This document shows positions 7,818 through 16,100 of a stretch of DNA of 29,785 nucleotides, piece after piece. Under the pieces are notes generated by a model. The model saw only the letters and a list, made by a program, of their open reading frames with translations, did no database searches and had not been told where the DNA came from. Position 1 is the first letter of the stretch. Every line of letters begins with the position of its first letter. This DNA comes from CAVURW01 sp963743595 (GTDB lineage Bacteria; Verrucomicrobiota; Verrucomicrobiia; Methylacidiphilales; UBA1321): positions 1 to 29,785 of the forward strand of contig CAVURW010000239.1 in NCBI GenBank assembly GCA_963743595.1. The letters run 5' to 3'. The translations under genes were made by a program, and so were the position numbers.

Positions 7818-8588
7818 TTACCGGTTTCTGACTTTTCGAATGCCTGCGGACAAATGCTTCAGCGCTTCTGAGTGAATTTGAGAGACTCGGGACTCGGTGA
7901 CTCGAAGAACCTCCGCGATTTCCTTCAAGCGAAGGTCTTCCATGTAGTAAAGGCACAGAACGATCTTCTCGTTCTTTGGAAGGCGCTCGATTTGCTCCCG
8001 GACCATTTGAAAATCTTCTTGGTCCAGCAATTCCTCGACAGCTGTTTTTGCGTTCGGATTAGCAATACACTCGCTTCGATCTGTCGAGTTTCCTTCTTCG
8101 TCGCACCATGCTTCGTTTAACGATATATTCGAGTAGGGATGCGCCCGTTCGCAGAGTTGTTGAAACGATTCCGGGTCCATTTTGAGTTCGGCTCGAACCT
8201 CCTCGTCAGTGGCTTCCCGACCCTCACGCTGGCTGACTCGATCACAAGCCTCGTTATAGGTCCGCTCGTCCCGATGAACGCTCCGGGGAACCCAATCCAG
8301 ACTCCGAAGTTCATCCATGATCGCCCCCTTGATTCTCATGCTGCTGTAAGTCTTAAGACTGCATCCCTTACTCTTATCAAAGCGATCCACCGCATCGATC
8401 AGACCGATGACGCCGGCGCTGATCAGGTCGTCCTTAGTTATATGCGAGGGTAACCGGGAGATAACACGTCCAGCAATGTGTTGAACCAAGTACAAAAGAC
8501 TCTGGATGGTCTCCTCGCGGGAGGAACCGTCCCGTTCTTCCCCCAAGACTCTATCTTCATCTATCGAATAATAGGCGCTTATGCTCAT
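7818..8588 (-). CDS. fliA: RNA polymerase sigma-28 factor FliA
   Basis: FliA directs transcription of late flagellar genes. The 256-residue protein has sigma region 2 (HITKDDLISAGVIGLIDAVD, RFDKSKGCSLKTYSSMRIKG, AIMDELRSLDWVPRSV), region 3 (about 105-150) and region 4 with a helix-turn-helix (RLPKNEKIVLCLYYMEDLRL, KEIAEVLRVTESRVSQIHSE). 'YSSMRIKGAIMDELRSLDWVPRSV' is characteristic of FliA/WhiG. It lies 17 nt after orf87 and 5 nt before motA. There is no clear ribosome-binding site; translation may be coupled to orf87. Its likely antagonist is the FlgM-like protein at 27690. Confidence 0.97.
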   Translation of the reverse strand: MSISAYYSIDEDRVLGEERDGSSREETIQSLLYLVQHIAGRVISRLPSHITKDDLISAGVIGLIDAVDRFDKSKGCSLKTYSSMRIKGAIMDELRSLDWVPRSVHRDERTYNEACDRVSQREGREATDEEVRAELKMDPESFQQLCERAHPYSNISLNEAWCDEEGNSTDRSECIANPNAKTAVEELLDQEDFQMVREQIERLPKNEKIVLCLYYMEDLRLKEIAEVLRVTESRVSQIHSEALKHLSAGIRKVRNR

Positions 8589-8605
8589 AGGTTTTTAGTT
8601 CTGTG

Positions 8606-8869
8606 CTAGACGCGGTTAGCCCCACGTAACTCTGCGGGTTTTGTTTTTTCCTGGATCGATTCCAAACGAGTCTCCAGCCAAGCAACAGCAAGGCTTTGCA
8701 GCCACCAACGGCTTGCCGTACTAAAGGCTACGATCAAGATCGAGCCCCTTAACAAAGACCATCCCAGTTCATCCCCGTTGTTTAAGCTAATGGCCACTCC
8801 CAGCAGCCCGCCTACTAATCCAGAGATGCACGAGATCCGTGATATAAATGCCGGTGTATTCGCGATCAT
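8606..8869 (-). CDS. Small membrane protein (orf87), first gene of the fliA-motAB-flg operon
   Basis: This 87-residue protein (ATG at 8869; a TTG three codons earlier is possible) has two hydrophobic segments, about 12-30 (ISCISGLVGGLLGVAISL) and 38-58 (LLRGSILIVAFSTASRWWL), and a charged C-terminal tail likely to lie in the cytoplasm. I do not recognise a family. An in-frame TGA directly precedes the TTG, so no longer form exists. It is 17 nt from fliA. A sigma-54-like element just upstream would place its start codon almost at the transcription start. Small two-helix proteins of unknown function are common in flagellar operons; a link to export or stator assembly is speculative. Confidence 0.65.
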   Translation of the reverse strand: MIANTPAFISRISCISGLVGGLLGVAISLNNGDELGWSLLRGSILIVAFSTASRWWLQSLAVAWLETRLESIQEKTKPAELRGANRV

Positions 8870-8880
8870 GCCAACCAATC

Positions 8881-8896
8881 AGCAACGGCAATACCA
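8881..8896 (-). promoter_or_regulatory. Candidate sigma-54 promoter for orf87-fliA-motAB-flg
   Basis: On the minus strand this reads TGGTATTGCCGTTGCT, close to the sigma-54 consensus TGGCACG-N4-TTGCW: GG and GC separated by exactly 10 nt and a perfect TTGCT at -12. The predicted start is near 8870, beside the orf87 ATG. An NtrC-family activator is encoded at 23228-24643. A single match could be chance. Confidence 0.45.
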
Positions 8897-9055
8897 TCCA
8901 TTTCCCGGCATTCTTTTATTAGACGCATCTCATTGCACCAAAGAGACTTGCGCTGCTTCTAATTATTTTTGAAGCACCCAATTGGCCTCGTCCAAGCGAC
9001 TATTTTTCCGATACCCATACCGGCGTCGGCAAAATTCTCTTTCGGGGTTGCTCGA
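8897..9055. other. Intergenic stretch without a recognised gene
   Basis: This is the spacer between the lipoprotein gene (ending at 9056) and the orf87 promoter. I see no open frame with a plausible start, no hairpin followed by a T-run, and no RNA gene. It may hold enhancer-like sites for a sigma-54 activator, but I cannot identify any. Confidence 0.5.
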
Positions 9056-9427
9056 TTACAAAAGTTGTCTGGGAAGGATCGACTCTAGAATTGGAGAATC
9101 CTCGTTTTGGCGAGGCGTCGCCGCTAAATAATCGACTAGCTCCGATGACATTCCAGCGCTGCGCAGACGGTTCACGTCCTGGGCACATAGGTAGTATATA
9201 GTATGGTGCCGTCGCACGTAATGGAGGATTACGGTTTCCCGAACTCCGGCAGATTCCAGCGCAACGAGGTCGTTCAGACTGAGATCTTCATTGTGGACCA
9301 TCTTATCGTAGACGATAGGGGAAATTACGCTGTTACGAATTACGGCGTTGTCGCTTTTGACTGATGACGACGAGCACCCGGCTAGAAAAAGCACACCAAT
9401 GATGAGTGTTCCATGAGTGCGAAGCAT
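9056..9427 (-). CDS. Small lipoprotein with two helical AG-repeats
   Basis: The start at 9427 (MLRTHGTLIIGVLFLAGC) is chosen because GGAG lies 6 nt upstream and it gives a compact signal peptide with lipobox LAGC (Cys18). An ATG seven codons earlier overlaps the previous stop (TGATG). The mature protein has two similar segments: LNDLVALESAGVRETVILHY (about 51-70) and AQDVNRLRSAGMSSELVDYL (about 82-101), sharing the pattern D-(L/V)-x2-L-x2-AG. Such short helical repeats occur in many lipoproteins of unknown function. It is encoded after a glycosyltransferase in a run of envelope genes between fliC and fliA. No enzymatic motif is visible. Confidence 0.75.
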   Translation of the reverse strand: MLRTHGTLIIGVLFLAGCSSSSVKSDNAVIRNSVISPIVYDKMVHNEDLSLNDLVALESAGVRETVILHYVRRHHTIYYLCAQDVNRLRSAGMSSELVDYLAATPRQNEDSPILESILPRQLL

Positions 9428-9447
9428 AAATTTCTCCAACCACCCCA

Positions 9448-10524
9448 TCAGCTCTCCAAGTCTGAAAGATAGCTACGCATTCTATCGGCATATTTTAGTT
9501 CGCTAATAGCCCGAATTGCTGATTCAAATGCGTTTCTGCGTAAAGCGGCCCAAAGTTGCGTTTCCGTCGCGATTCGATGGATCTGTTTAGCCACTAACTC
9601 GGGTTGGCCAATCGGCGCCATGAGGCAGTTGGTTTCGTCTTGAAGCGAGTCCACACCGCTCGCGGTTTTTGTTACCACCGGCACCAAACCCCTTGCCATG
9701 GCTTCCATTAAACTAACGCTTGCTCCTTCAAATTCTGAGACTTGAAGAAAGACGTCTTGCTCCTTCATAAGGTTATCCATTTCCCAAGGAGGGACCTGTC
9801 CGAGATAGGTGAAGTTAAAATTACGGATCTCTTTCATTCGGTCCAACAACGCGTTTTTATCTGGTCCATCGCCCACGACCGTCAACTCCACTTCGGTTCC
9901 CAGTCGAACGAGCTCCCTTCCAATTTGCGGTAGTTCTAAGACCCGCTTCTGCAGATGAATCAGGCGTCCGTTAAAGAACAACTTGAGGGGCTTTGAAGGT
10001 TTCAAAACTCGTTCTGGAACATCGGGAATCGGCATCTCCCAATCTGGGAAAATGGGAATCGTACCGGCTCTATGGGGCAATCGGCCCTCCAGGATGCTTC
10101 GGCAGTGCTCACTCACCGCGATAATCCCTTTTAAGTGAGCGTCCAAGCGGCAGAGATTGGCGTAATAAAATTCTTGATCCGTATGACAGATTCCCAAAAG
10201 GCGCGTTCGTTTCAGCAGACCAGGGTTAAGCTCATGCAGTAAATCCACATACTCATAGGCGTGGTTAATGAGATGCCAAGCGGAATTGTACTTTTTGAGC
10301 TGAACCAAGAACTCTTGTGGCGTTCGGACGATAACATCGTAAAACTCATCGCTTCCACAGACTTGAGGAAATTGAGGTGGGCGAATCTCCAGGCTGACTA
10401 AAACCAGGCGTATTCCAGCTAGTGGAAGGCTTTTCTTGAGGCGCCACATCCATGAGAGCAGCCCGCTGATTGCTGTCCCCTCAGTATGCCAAATTAAGAG
10501 GGTAATCTCCGCTAGACGATCCAT
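9448..10524 (-). CDS. GT4-family glycosyltransferase
   Basis: This is a GT-B fold retaining glycosyltransferase of about 358 residues. The N-terminal half contains an acceptor-side Rossmann domain (WHLINHAYEYVDLLHELNPG, ICHTDQEFYYA, IIAVSEHCRSILEGRLPH). The C-terminal half has the sugar-nucleotide domain: LFFNGRLIHLQKRVLELPQI, LTVVGDGPDKNALLDRM, and the E-x7-E motif in SEFEGASVSLMEAMARGLVP. It transfers a sugar from an NDP donor; donor and acceptor cannot be read from sequence. The start is the ATG at 10524, or a GTG two codons upstream. In this location flagellin or envelope glycosylation is plausible. No membrane segment is seen. Confidence 0.88.
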   Translation of the reverse strand: MDRLAEITLLIWHTEGTAISGLLSWMWRLKKSLPLAGIRLVLVSLEIRPPQFPQVCGSDEFYDVIVRTPQEFLVQLKKYNSAWHLINHAYEYVDLLHELNPGLLKRTRLLGICHTDQEFYYANLCRLDAHLKGIIAVSEHCRSILEGRLPHRAGTIPIFPDWEMPIPDVPERVLKPSKPLKLFFNGRLIHLQKRVLELPQIGRELVRLGTEVELTVVGDGPDKNALLDRMKEIRNFNFTYLGQVPPWEMDNLMKEQDVFLQVSEFEGASVSLMEAMARGLVPVVTKTASGVDSLQDETNCLMAPIGQPELVAKQIHRIATETQLWAALRRNAFESAIRAISELKYADRMRSYLSDLES

Positions 10525-10533
10525 GGCCACAAA

Positions 10534-10926
10534 TTATGAACCGGTGGCTTCAATCATCCTTTTCAAGAACGGCCCCAAAGCGCCCGGAAGGAGAAAGCTA
10601 TCTGAGGGATGCTTGTTCTCCTCTTCATCTATGGCATCCCGAACAGCGTCATTTGCTAGCCGAAATCCGGCGGTCTTATGCCAAATCCAAAACTCCACGT
10701 CTTCTCCTTCATTATCGAGCGGTTTCCCATCCATAAAAAATCGTGCGCCATTCTTTCGCACCATTTCTACGACGATGATCCCGTGGTCTTTACCCAAGAT
10801 GCCATTTTTTAATAATTGAGATGCCAATGCAGGCGTATCCGCAAAGTCGCCGGAAAGATAAGGGCTCCCAGCGTCTGCTGTGCAGCCGCATAATCCAAAC
10901 GCCAAAATAAGCAGCCATCTTTTCAC
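10534..10926 (-). CDS. Small lipoprotein of unknown function, GTG start
   Basis: The start codon is GTG, fixed by AAGGAG 6 nt upstream. The 130-residue product begins MKRWLLILAFGLCGC, a signal peptide with lipobox LCGC (Cys15), so it should be membrane-anchored. The mature part is acidic (NEGEDVEFWIWHKTAGFRLA, AIDEEENKHPSDSF) with a predicted short beta-hairpin region GIIVVEMVRKNGARFFMDGK. I recognise no family. It ends about 9 nt before the glycosyltransferase ATG and lies 46 nt after the coiled-coil gene, so all are probably co-transcribed. Confidence 0.75.
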   Translation of the reverse strand: MKRWLLILAFGLCGCTADAGSPYLSGDFADTPALASQLLKNGILGKDHGIIVVEMVRKNGARFFMDGKPLDNEGEDVEFWIWHKTAGFRLANDAVRDAIDEEENKHPSDSFLLPGALGPFLKRMIEATGS

Positions 10927-10972
10927 TGCCTGCTCCTTGTTAAATTTCCATCCAACGAATTGAAGTTTAAGC

Positions 10973-11656
10973 TTAATTTTGCTTGTAATCTTTAGTTACT
11001 GGAAGAGGCGTGTTGTAGTTGGGCATCCCGCTAGGGCCGACAGGTAAGGACGTAGACTCAGTAGCAATCGGCGCGACGGGTATTTCGTCGATAACGGGTA
11101 AAGCCCGTAAAGGCCGGTGAGGCTCAGGAACAGGATTAACCGAAGAGGGAAGTTGAGAATCATCCGCTATGGTCAAGCGTTCCATCTTTATCGGGGTAAT
11201 CGTTGTGGTGCTCAACTGCGGGTCCGTGTTGATAATGGTCGAAGTGTTATTGAGTGCCGCTTCATCCTGCGCCATCCGGGACATCTGGAGCATATAGTTG
11301 GTCTGTATGCCCGAGATTTGTCGTTTAATATCTGCTAGAGACCCTTCATGTTCTTGGGATGCCCGGGTCAGAGGTTCAATAGACCGTCTTAGCTCATCGA
11401 GTTGACGGCACGTCTTCGAATAGTCCTCACTTCTTGAAACGGCACTCTCTTCTTGAACGGTTTGTAGGGCATTAAGCGTTTGCGTGGTTTGTTCGCTCTT
11501 TTGCTCCATCTGCTGGAGTCGTGAGTCAAGCGTGAGATGGTAGGAGATACCGGCTCCTGAAAAGGCGCACAGCATTAGACCTAGAGCTAAAGTACTACTA
11601 GGAATCGGTAAAGCGGGAATCGGTAGAGAGTGAAATGGGAAGGGAATTAAGTTCAT
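10973..11656 (-). CDS. Membrane-anchored coiled-coil protein of unknown function
   Basis: From the ATG at 11656 (4 nt after the stop of the previous gene) the product has 227 residues. The N-terminus is Pro-rich (PFPFHSLPIPALPIPSS), then one membrane segment (TLALGLMLCAFSGAGISY, about 22-39), then a long coiled coil (about 42-140) with heptads such as LQQMEQKSEQTTQTLNALQ. The C-terminal 85 residues are Pro/Thr-rich and probably disordered and periplasmic. No catalytic motif is visible. The layout resembles structural or scaffold proteins of the envelope, but no specific family is recognised. Confidence 0.7.
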   Translation of the reverse strand: MNLIPFPFHSLPIPALPIPSSTLALGLMLCAFSGAGISYHLTLDSRLQQMEQKSEQTTQTLNALQTVQEESAVSRSEDYSKTCRQLDELRRSIEPLTRASQEHEGSLADIKRQISGIQTNYMLQMSRMAQDEAALNNTSTIINTDPQLSTTTITPIKMERLTIADDSQLPSSVNPVPEPHRPLRALPVIDEIPVAPIATESTSLPVGPSGMPNYNTPLPVTKDYKQN

Positions 11657-11660
11657 AGAT

Positions 11661-12023
11661 TTAGCCGTAGCAAACATGTTGGTAAGCTTGGAGGCATGAC
11701 ATCCATTCAAAATGACGCCGCTTGAGATTGTGGATCTGCGCTTCCTTAATCTTCATTTGTACCCGAAGCTTTTTCCAGCACTGGTACTCCAAATCTATAA
11801 CCTGACAGCTCAAAAGAATAATCTCCGGTTCCGTCTCATCTTCCGGGCCAGGCACCCACTCGTACGAAGCCATCCGGGAGGCCAGATCTTTTTTCTGCTC
11901 GCGAAATTTAAGCAAGTCTCCCCAGGTTTGAGAACAAATGGCGTCATGCTCTCTCATGACGAGCTCAACGGCTTCACGAAGAAGTAAAACCTTCTCCTTA
12001 ATGGGATTGCTCACCAGCTCCAT
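11661..12023 (-). CDS. FlgN/FliT-like helical protein
   Basis: This 120-residue soluble helical protein (MELVSNPIKEKVLLLREAVE) has heptad patterns, no signal peptide and a Cys-containing C-terminus. The size, helical make-up and the 'EHDAICSQTWGDLLKFREQKKDLASRM' type helix resemble FlgN/FliT export chaperones, but I cannot confirm homology. It opens the minus-strand run and is divergent from flagellin, with 220 bp between the start codons. No Shine-Dalgarno is visible, and a sigma-28-like element ends only 7 nt before its ATG. It would be the second FlgN-like protein in the window. Confidence 0.65.
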   Translation of the reverse strand: MELVSNPIKEKVLLLREAVELVMREHDAICSQTWGDLLKFREQKKDLASRMASYEWVPGPEDETEPEIILLSCQVIDLEYQCWKKLRVQMKIKEAQIHNLKRRHFEWMSCLQAYQHVCYG

Positions 12024-12030
12024 ACTGTCT

Positions 12031-12057
12031 TAATCGGATGCGCAGGGCTCGTGATTA
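12031..12057 (-). promoter_or_regulatory. Candidate sigma-28 promoter for the minus-strand accessory operon
   Basis: On the minus strand it reads TAAT-N15-TCCGATTA, the same spacing as the flagellin promoter. The -10 ends 7 nt before the ATG at 12023, which would make the mRNA nearly leaderless; this fits the lack of a ribosome-binding site but also lowers confidence. Confidence 0.38.
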
Positions 12058-12094
12058 GAACTAAATTGGAAAAAAATTTCTAAAACATTTGTCC

Positions 12095-12121
12095 TTAACC
12101 TTTCGAAGTCGCACCCGATAG
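12095..12121 (+). promoter_or_regulatory. Sigma-28 promoter of flagellin
   Basis: TTAA (12095-12098), a 15-nt spacer, then CCCGATAG (12114-12121) match the FliA consensus TAAA-N15-GCCGATAA. The predicted transcription start is about 12127-12129, giving a leader of about 115 nt before the flagellin ATG. FliA itself is encoded in the window. Confidence 0.75.
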
Positions 12122-12123
12122 CC

Positions 12124-12243
12124 GGAGTATGGACGACATGGATGTCGCCAACAGGACGGTCGGAGTCCTGATTAAAAACCCGGCAGCCAGCCAAAAGCTG
12201 GAGGGTCACATGATGTAACCCTTAATTAGGAAAGGAAATCCAT
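12124..12243 (+). promoter_or_regulatory. Structured, GGA-rich flagellin 5' leader (candidate CsrA target) and ribosome-binding site
   Basis: Four successive hairpins can be drawn: CGACA/TGTCG with loop TGGA (12134-12147); CAGGAC/GTCCTG with loop GGTCGGA (12152-12170); CCAGC/GCTGG (12187-12201); and GGGTcACA/TGTaACCC (12203-12221). GGA occurs eight times between 12124 and 12236. The first hairpin contains ACATGGATGT with GGA in its loop, very close to the CsrA consensus ACARGGAUGU. The Shine-Dalgarno TTAGGAAAGGA (12226-12236) holds two more GGA motifs, 7 nt before the ATG. CsrA repression of flagellin at such a leader is established in Bacillus subtilis (hag); application here is inference. 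Confidence 0.6.
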
Positions 12244-13056
12244 ATGGCAGTCATCGGATATAATAGTGCAGCAGTCGGAGCAGCGTATTACCTCAACCAG
12301 AACCAGATGGCGTTGAATTCGTCCATCACTCAGTTGTCTTCTGGTAGTCGCTTAGCGGATCCCAGTCAAGATGCCGCAGGCGTAGCGGTCAGCGGTAACC
12401 TCACCGCAGCCGTTGCTCGTTTGGGAGCAGCAAGTCAGGCAACAGCGGACGTTGTGTCCTTTGCCCAGACTGCAGACGGCTTCCTCAGCACGATTCAACA
12501 ACAGTTGACTCGGATGAGTGAGCTCGCCCAACAAGCGACAAACGGTGCGTTCGGAACGGCTGATTTGTCAGATTACAACACGGAGTTCACCACGCTCCAG
12601 TCTCAGATTAACACCATCGCTACCAACGCCCAGTTCGACGGGCAAAGCCTGTTCCCAGCAGGTGGCGGTACGATCAGTGTCGGCATTGATGACCACGGTA
12701 CCACAGACACGTTGGCGCTTTCGGCTCTAACTACAACGAGCTTGGGCGTAAACGCTCTAACCGTCGGCACCACCACTGCCGCCGATTCTGCGGTAACTAC
12801 CCTGTCTACGGCAATTCAGACATTGACGACGCAACGGGCAACGGTAAATGCCAATGTGGCGAAGTTCAACTTCTACACACAAAACATCCAGACCGAATCG
12901 ACGAATCTGCAAGCCGCAAACTCGCAGATCCAGAACGTCGACGTGGCAACGGAAAGCACGAAACTGGCTCAGAATAACATTCTGCTCCAGGCAAGCACTT
13001 CGATGTTGGCTCAAGCCAATCAATCGCAGCAATCGATCCTCTCGTTGCTCCACTAA
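12244..13056 (+). CDS. fliC: Flagellin (short, D0/D1 type)
   Basis: The filament subunit has 270 residues, much shorter than enterobacterial flagellin. It keeps the N-terminal helices (QMALNSSITQLSSGSRLADP, SQDAAGVAVSGNLTAAVARL) and the C-terminal helix (NVDVATESTKLAQNNILLQA, STSMLAQANQSQQSILSLL) but has almost no outer D2/D3 domain, only about 50 Thr/Ser/Ala-rich residues around 145-190. The middle segment NAQFDGQSLFPAGGG is typical of the family. The composition is rich in Ser and Thr, offering many O-glycosylation sites beside the glycosyltransferase genes. It has a strong ribosome-binding site, a sigma-28 promoter and a clear terminator, so it is a single-gene transcript. Confidence 0.97.
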   Translation: MAVIGYNSAAVGAAYYLNQNQMALNSSITQLSSGSRLADPSQDAAGVAVSGNLTAAVARLGAASQATADVVSFAQTADGFLSTIQQQLTRMSELAQQATNGAFGTADLSDYNTEFTTLQSQINTIATNAQFDGQSLFPAGGGTISVGIDDHGTTDTLALSALTTTSLGVNALTVGTTTAADSAVTTLSTAIQTLTTQRATVNANVAKFNFYTQNIQTESTNLQAANSQIQNVDVATESTKLAQNNILLQASTSMLAQANQSQQSILSLLH

Positions 13057-13080
13057 TCCCGGATATCGTTAACTCAAATA

Positions 13081-13111
13081 GGGACAGGCTCTTCGGGGTC
13101 TGTCCCTTTTT
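13081..13111 (+). terminator. Rho-independent terminator after flagellin
   Basis: GGGACAG (13081-13087) pairs with CTGTCCC (13100-13106), the inner part can close as CTC-TTCG-GGG with a stable UUCG loop, and five T follow (13107-13111). It starts 24 nt after the flagellin stop. Confidence 0.92.
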
Positions 13112-13121
13112 GGTTCCTCTC

Positions 13122-13150
13122 TTGACACCGCCAGATCCAGCTACTAATCC
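13122..13150 (+). promoter_or_regulatory. Weak candidate housekeeping promoter for the hybrid kinase
   Basis: A perfect TTGACA (13122-13127) stands 17 nt from TAATCC (13145-13150), a poor -10. It lies between the flagellin terminator and the kinase ATG, where an independent promoter is needed. Confidence 0.3.
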
Positions 13151-13162
13151 TCAACTCCAATA

Positions 13163-16100
13163 ATGCGCGTACTCGTCGTAGATGATGTTCCAGCGAATCG
13201 ACGATTTCTTACGAATTTATTAGAGAAAGCGCTTCATAGCGTTCAAGAGGCGGAGGACGGGCAATCGGCCTTTGACTTATTGAAAAGTCGCAAGTTCGAT
13301 TGCGTGATCTCAGACGTGCTCATGCCAAAATTGGACGGATATCGGCTCTGCTATAAAATTCGAACGAATAAGAGTCTAAGGAGCATCAGGGTCTTTCTTC
13401 TGAGTTCCGTATTTACATCTGAAAATGACAAAGATCTTGCGAAGCAAATGGGTGCTGATGGATTTTTTGTGCGCCCCACCTCACCCGAAATTATTCTAGC
13501 AGCCATTGAGTCGCCGCTAGAACATAATCGGTTCGATAACCCAGCGCAGCCTCTCCGCAAGCCTGATCAAGTCCGAGAGTATAACGACCTTTTTGTTAGG
13601 ACGCTGGAAAATAAAAACGATGAGCTCCAAGCGCAAAACCAGCTCCTGGAAGAATCGAGATCTGAGCTTCTCCTTTACAAGACCGCTCTAGAAGTAACAT
13701 CCGTTGCTGCCGTCATTACGGATCACGCAGGAAAAATTACTTGGGCAAATCCAGCGTATGCTCAACTGTCTGGCCTGAGTCCTGAAGAGCGTAAAGGCCG
13801 CCTTCTAAGCGTTCTTCACGATGATCCTAAGCTGAAAGCCGAGATCTGGAATCAGCTCCGTGCGGGACAAGGTTGGCAAGGCCGCCATGCCAGCAGGCGG
13901 AAAGATGGAACCCACTACACCGAGGAAGACACGATTACTCCCGTACTCAAGGACGGGGTGATCACTCAAATCATTGCGATCATCAGCAATATCACCAACC
14001 AGGAGGAGATGACCCACCAGCTCCGATTGAAAACGGCGCTGATGGAAGCGCAGATTCATTCTGTTCCTGAGCCGGTAATCATCATCGACGAGAACGGACG
14101 GCCTCTCATTTACAATCGAAATTTCCTTGAGATGTGGAAGATCCCGCTCAATGTTATCGAGGATTCGAGCTGGCGCCCTCTGGATTGGTGTACCCGGCAG
14201 TGCGCCAAGCCGGCAGAGTTTGCGCGGCAAATCGAATACCTCTGGAGCCATGCCCACGAGACCAGCGAAACAACGATTCGCCTTATTGATGGTCGTACCG
14301 TCATGGTTTTTGCGGCTCCCGTTATTGGATCGGAAGGAAAACTCTATGGTCGACTCTGGATGTTCACGGACATAACGGAACAGTCCAGGCGGGAGCACCT
14401 TCTTATGGTGTTGAACGCCTGTATGTCTAGCCTTAGCGATGAAGTCGTTGTCTGTGAATCCAACTTCAATATTCCGGACGGACCGCATATTCTGTTTGTC
14501 AATAAGGCCTTCGAGAGACAGCACCTGAAGCTCTCTTCCGAAGTCATCGGGCTCCCACTTTTCCAGGCAGGATTAGATCCGTCCTGGTTTCCAATCGAAG
14601 ACCTCCAGTGGAGCATCGAGAAAAAACAACCCATACGGAGGGGTATCGAAAGCATATCCGATGGCAATACCGTTTACCGAGACCTCGATATCATACCGGT
14701 CTCAGACAAGATGGGGGTCTGCACCCATCTGGCGTTCATTCAGCGCGATAAGACCGAGGAGAAGCGCGCCGAGATTCAGATCAGTGAGCAAGCCGAATTT
14801 CTGGACAAGGCCAATGAAGCCATTCTTGTCCATGACCTCAAAGGGCGGATCATTTTCTGGAATAAGGGTGCCGAGAAAATCTACGGCTGGTCTCGCGATG
14901 AGGTTCTTGGAAAAAGAGTTGTCGAAAATATCTACAGCGACGAAACCCTCTTTCACGGGATCAACGAGATAACCCTATTGAAGGGAGAATGGAACGGTGA
15001 GACCCGACACACCACTAAAAGCAAGGGGGAAATAACGGTCCAAGCACGCTGTACGCTGATCCGAGATAACTCCGGGAATCCAAAATCCGTTCTGGCGATT
15101 AACACCGATGTTACGGAGAAAAAGAAGATCGAGTCACACTTTATGCGGGCACAGCGAATGGAAAGCATTGGCACCCTCGCTGGTGGTATTGCCCATGACC
15201 TGAATAATATCTTGGCTCCAATCCTTCTATCGATCGCCGTATTGAAAGACATGGTTCAACATCCAGATGCAGTCATGATTCTGGAGGCTATTGAGGTCAG
15301 TACACGTCGAGGAGCTGACATCGTTCGGCAGGTGGTTTCGTTCGCAAGAGGTGCTGAAGGCCAACGGATCGAACTTCAGGTTATCCACGTCGTGCGGGAT
15401 CTCGAAAAAATCATCAAGGAGACTTTTCCTAAAGACGTACTGCTGAGATTTATTATCGGCCCAGAAATATGGACTGTCATAGGTGACGCCACTCAACTCC
15501 ACCAGGTTCTACTCAACCTATGCGTTAACGCCCGGGATGCAATGCCCCAAGGCGGAATCCTCAAACTAAGTATTGAAAATACAGTTCTCGACGAACAATT
15601 CATCGAGACCAATGCAATGTCGCTCCCTGCGGGACGCTACGTCAGAATTACAGTTGCCGATAGTGGAACTGGCATCCGTGCAGAGCACATCGACAAAATA
15701 TTTGAACCATTTTTCTCCACGAAGGAAGTCTCAAAAGGAACCGGCCTGGGATTATCGACGGTGCTCGCGATTATTAAGAGCCACGGTGGTGCGATAAAGG
15801 TGAACAGTGAATATGGAAAGGGTGCCAGTTTTTTTGTTTATCTCCCAGCTAGCGGACTAGGTTTAGTTTCGGTAGATAGCGTCACGACCTCGCCACAACT
15901 TCTAAAAGGGAATGGTGAACTGATTCTCGTTGTTGACGATGAACCCTCTATCCTGCGAGTCACTGCGCAGACGCTCCACTCGAACAATTACCAGACGATC
16001 ATAGCCTCAGATGGCGCAGAAGCGCTGGCTTTTTATGCGCAGAGACAGTCTGAAATTGCCCTGGTCTTTACTGACATGATGATGCCTGTACTGGATGGCA

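Noticed and set aside
6955..7956. MotA with a 48-residue N-terminal extension
   Set aside because: The extension overlaps fliA, and the shorter start puts Arg90, Glu98, Pro173 and Pro222 at the E. coli positions.
12122..12243. c-di-GMP riboswitch in the flagellin leader
   Set aside because: The leader lacks the GEMM-type core sequences and the tetraloop/receptor layout as I remember them; simple hairpins with GGA loops fit a protein-binding leader better.
13805..14524. 239-codon minus-strand frame inside the hybrid kinase
   Set aside because: It lies wholly opposite a well-supported coding region and shows no family motif; it is a shadow of codon bias.
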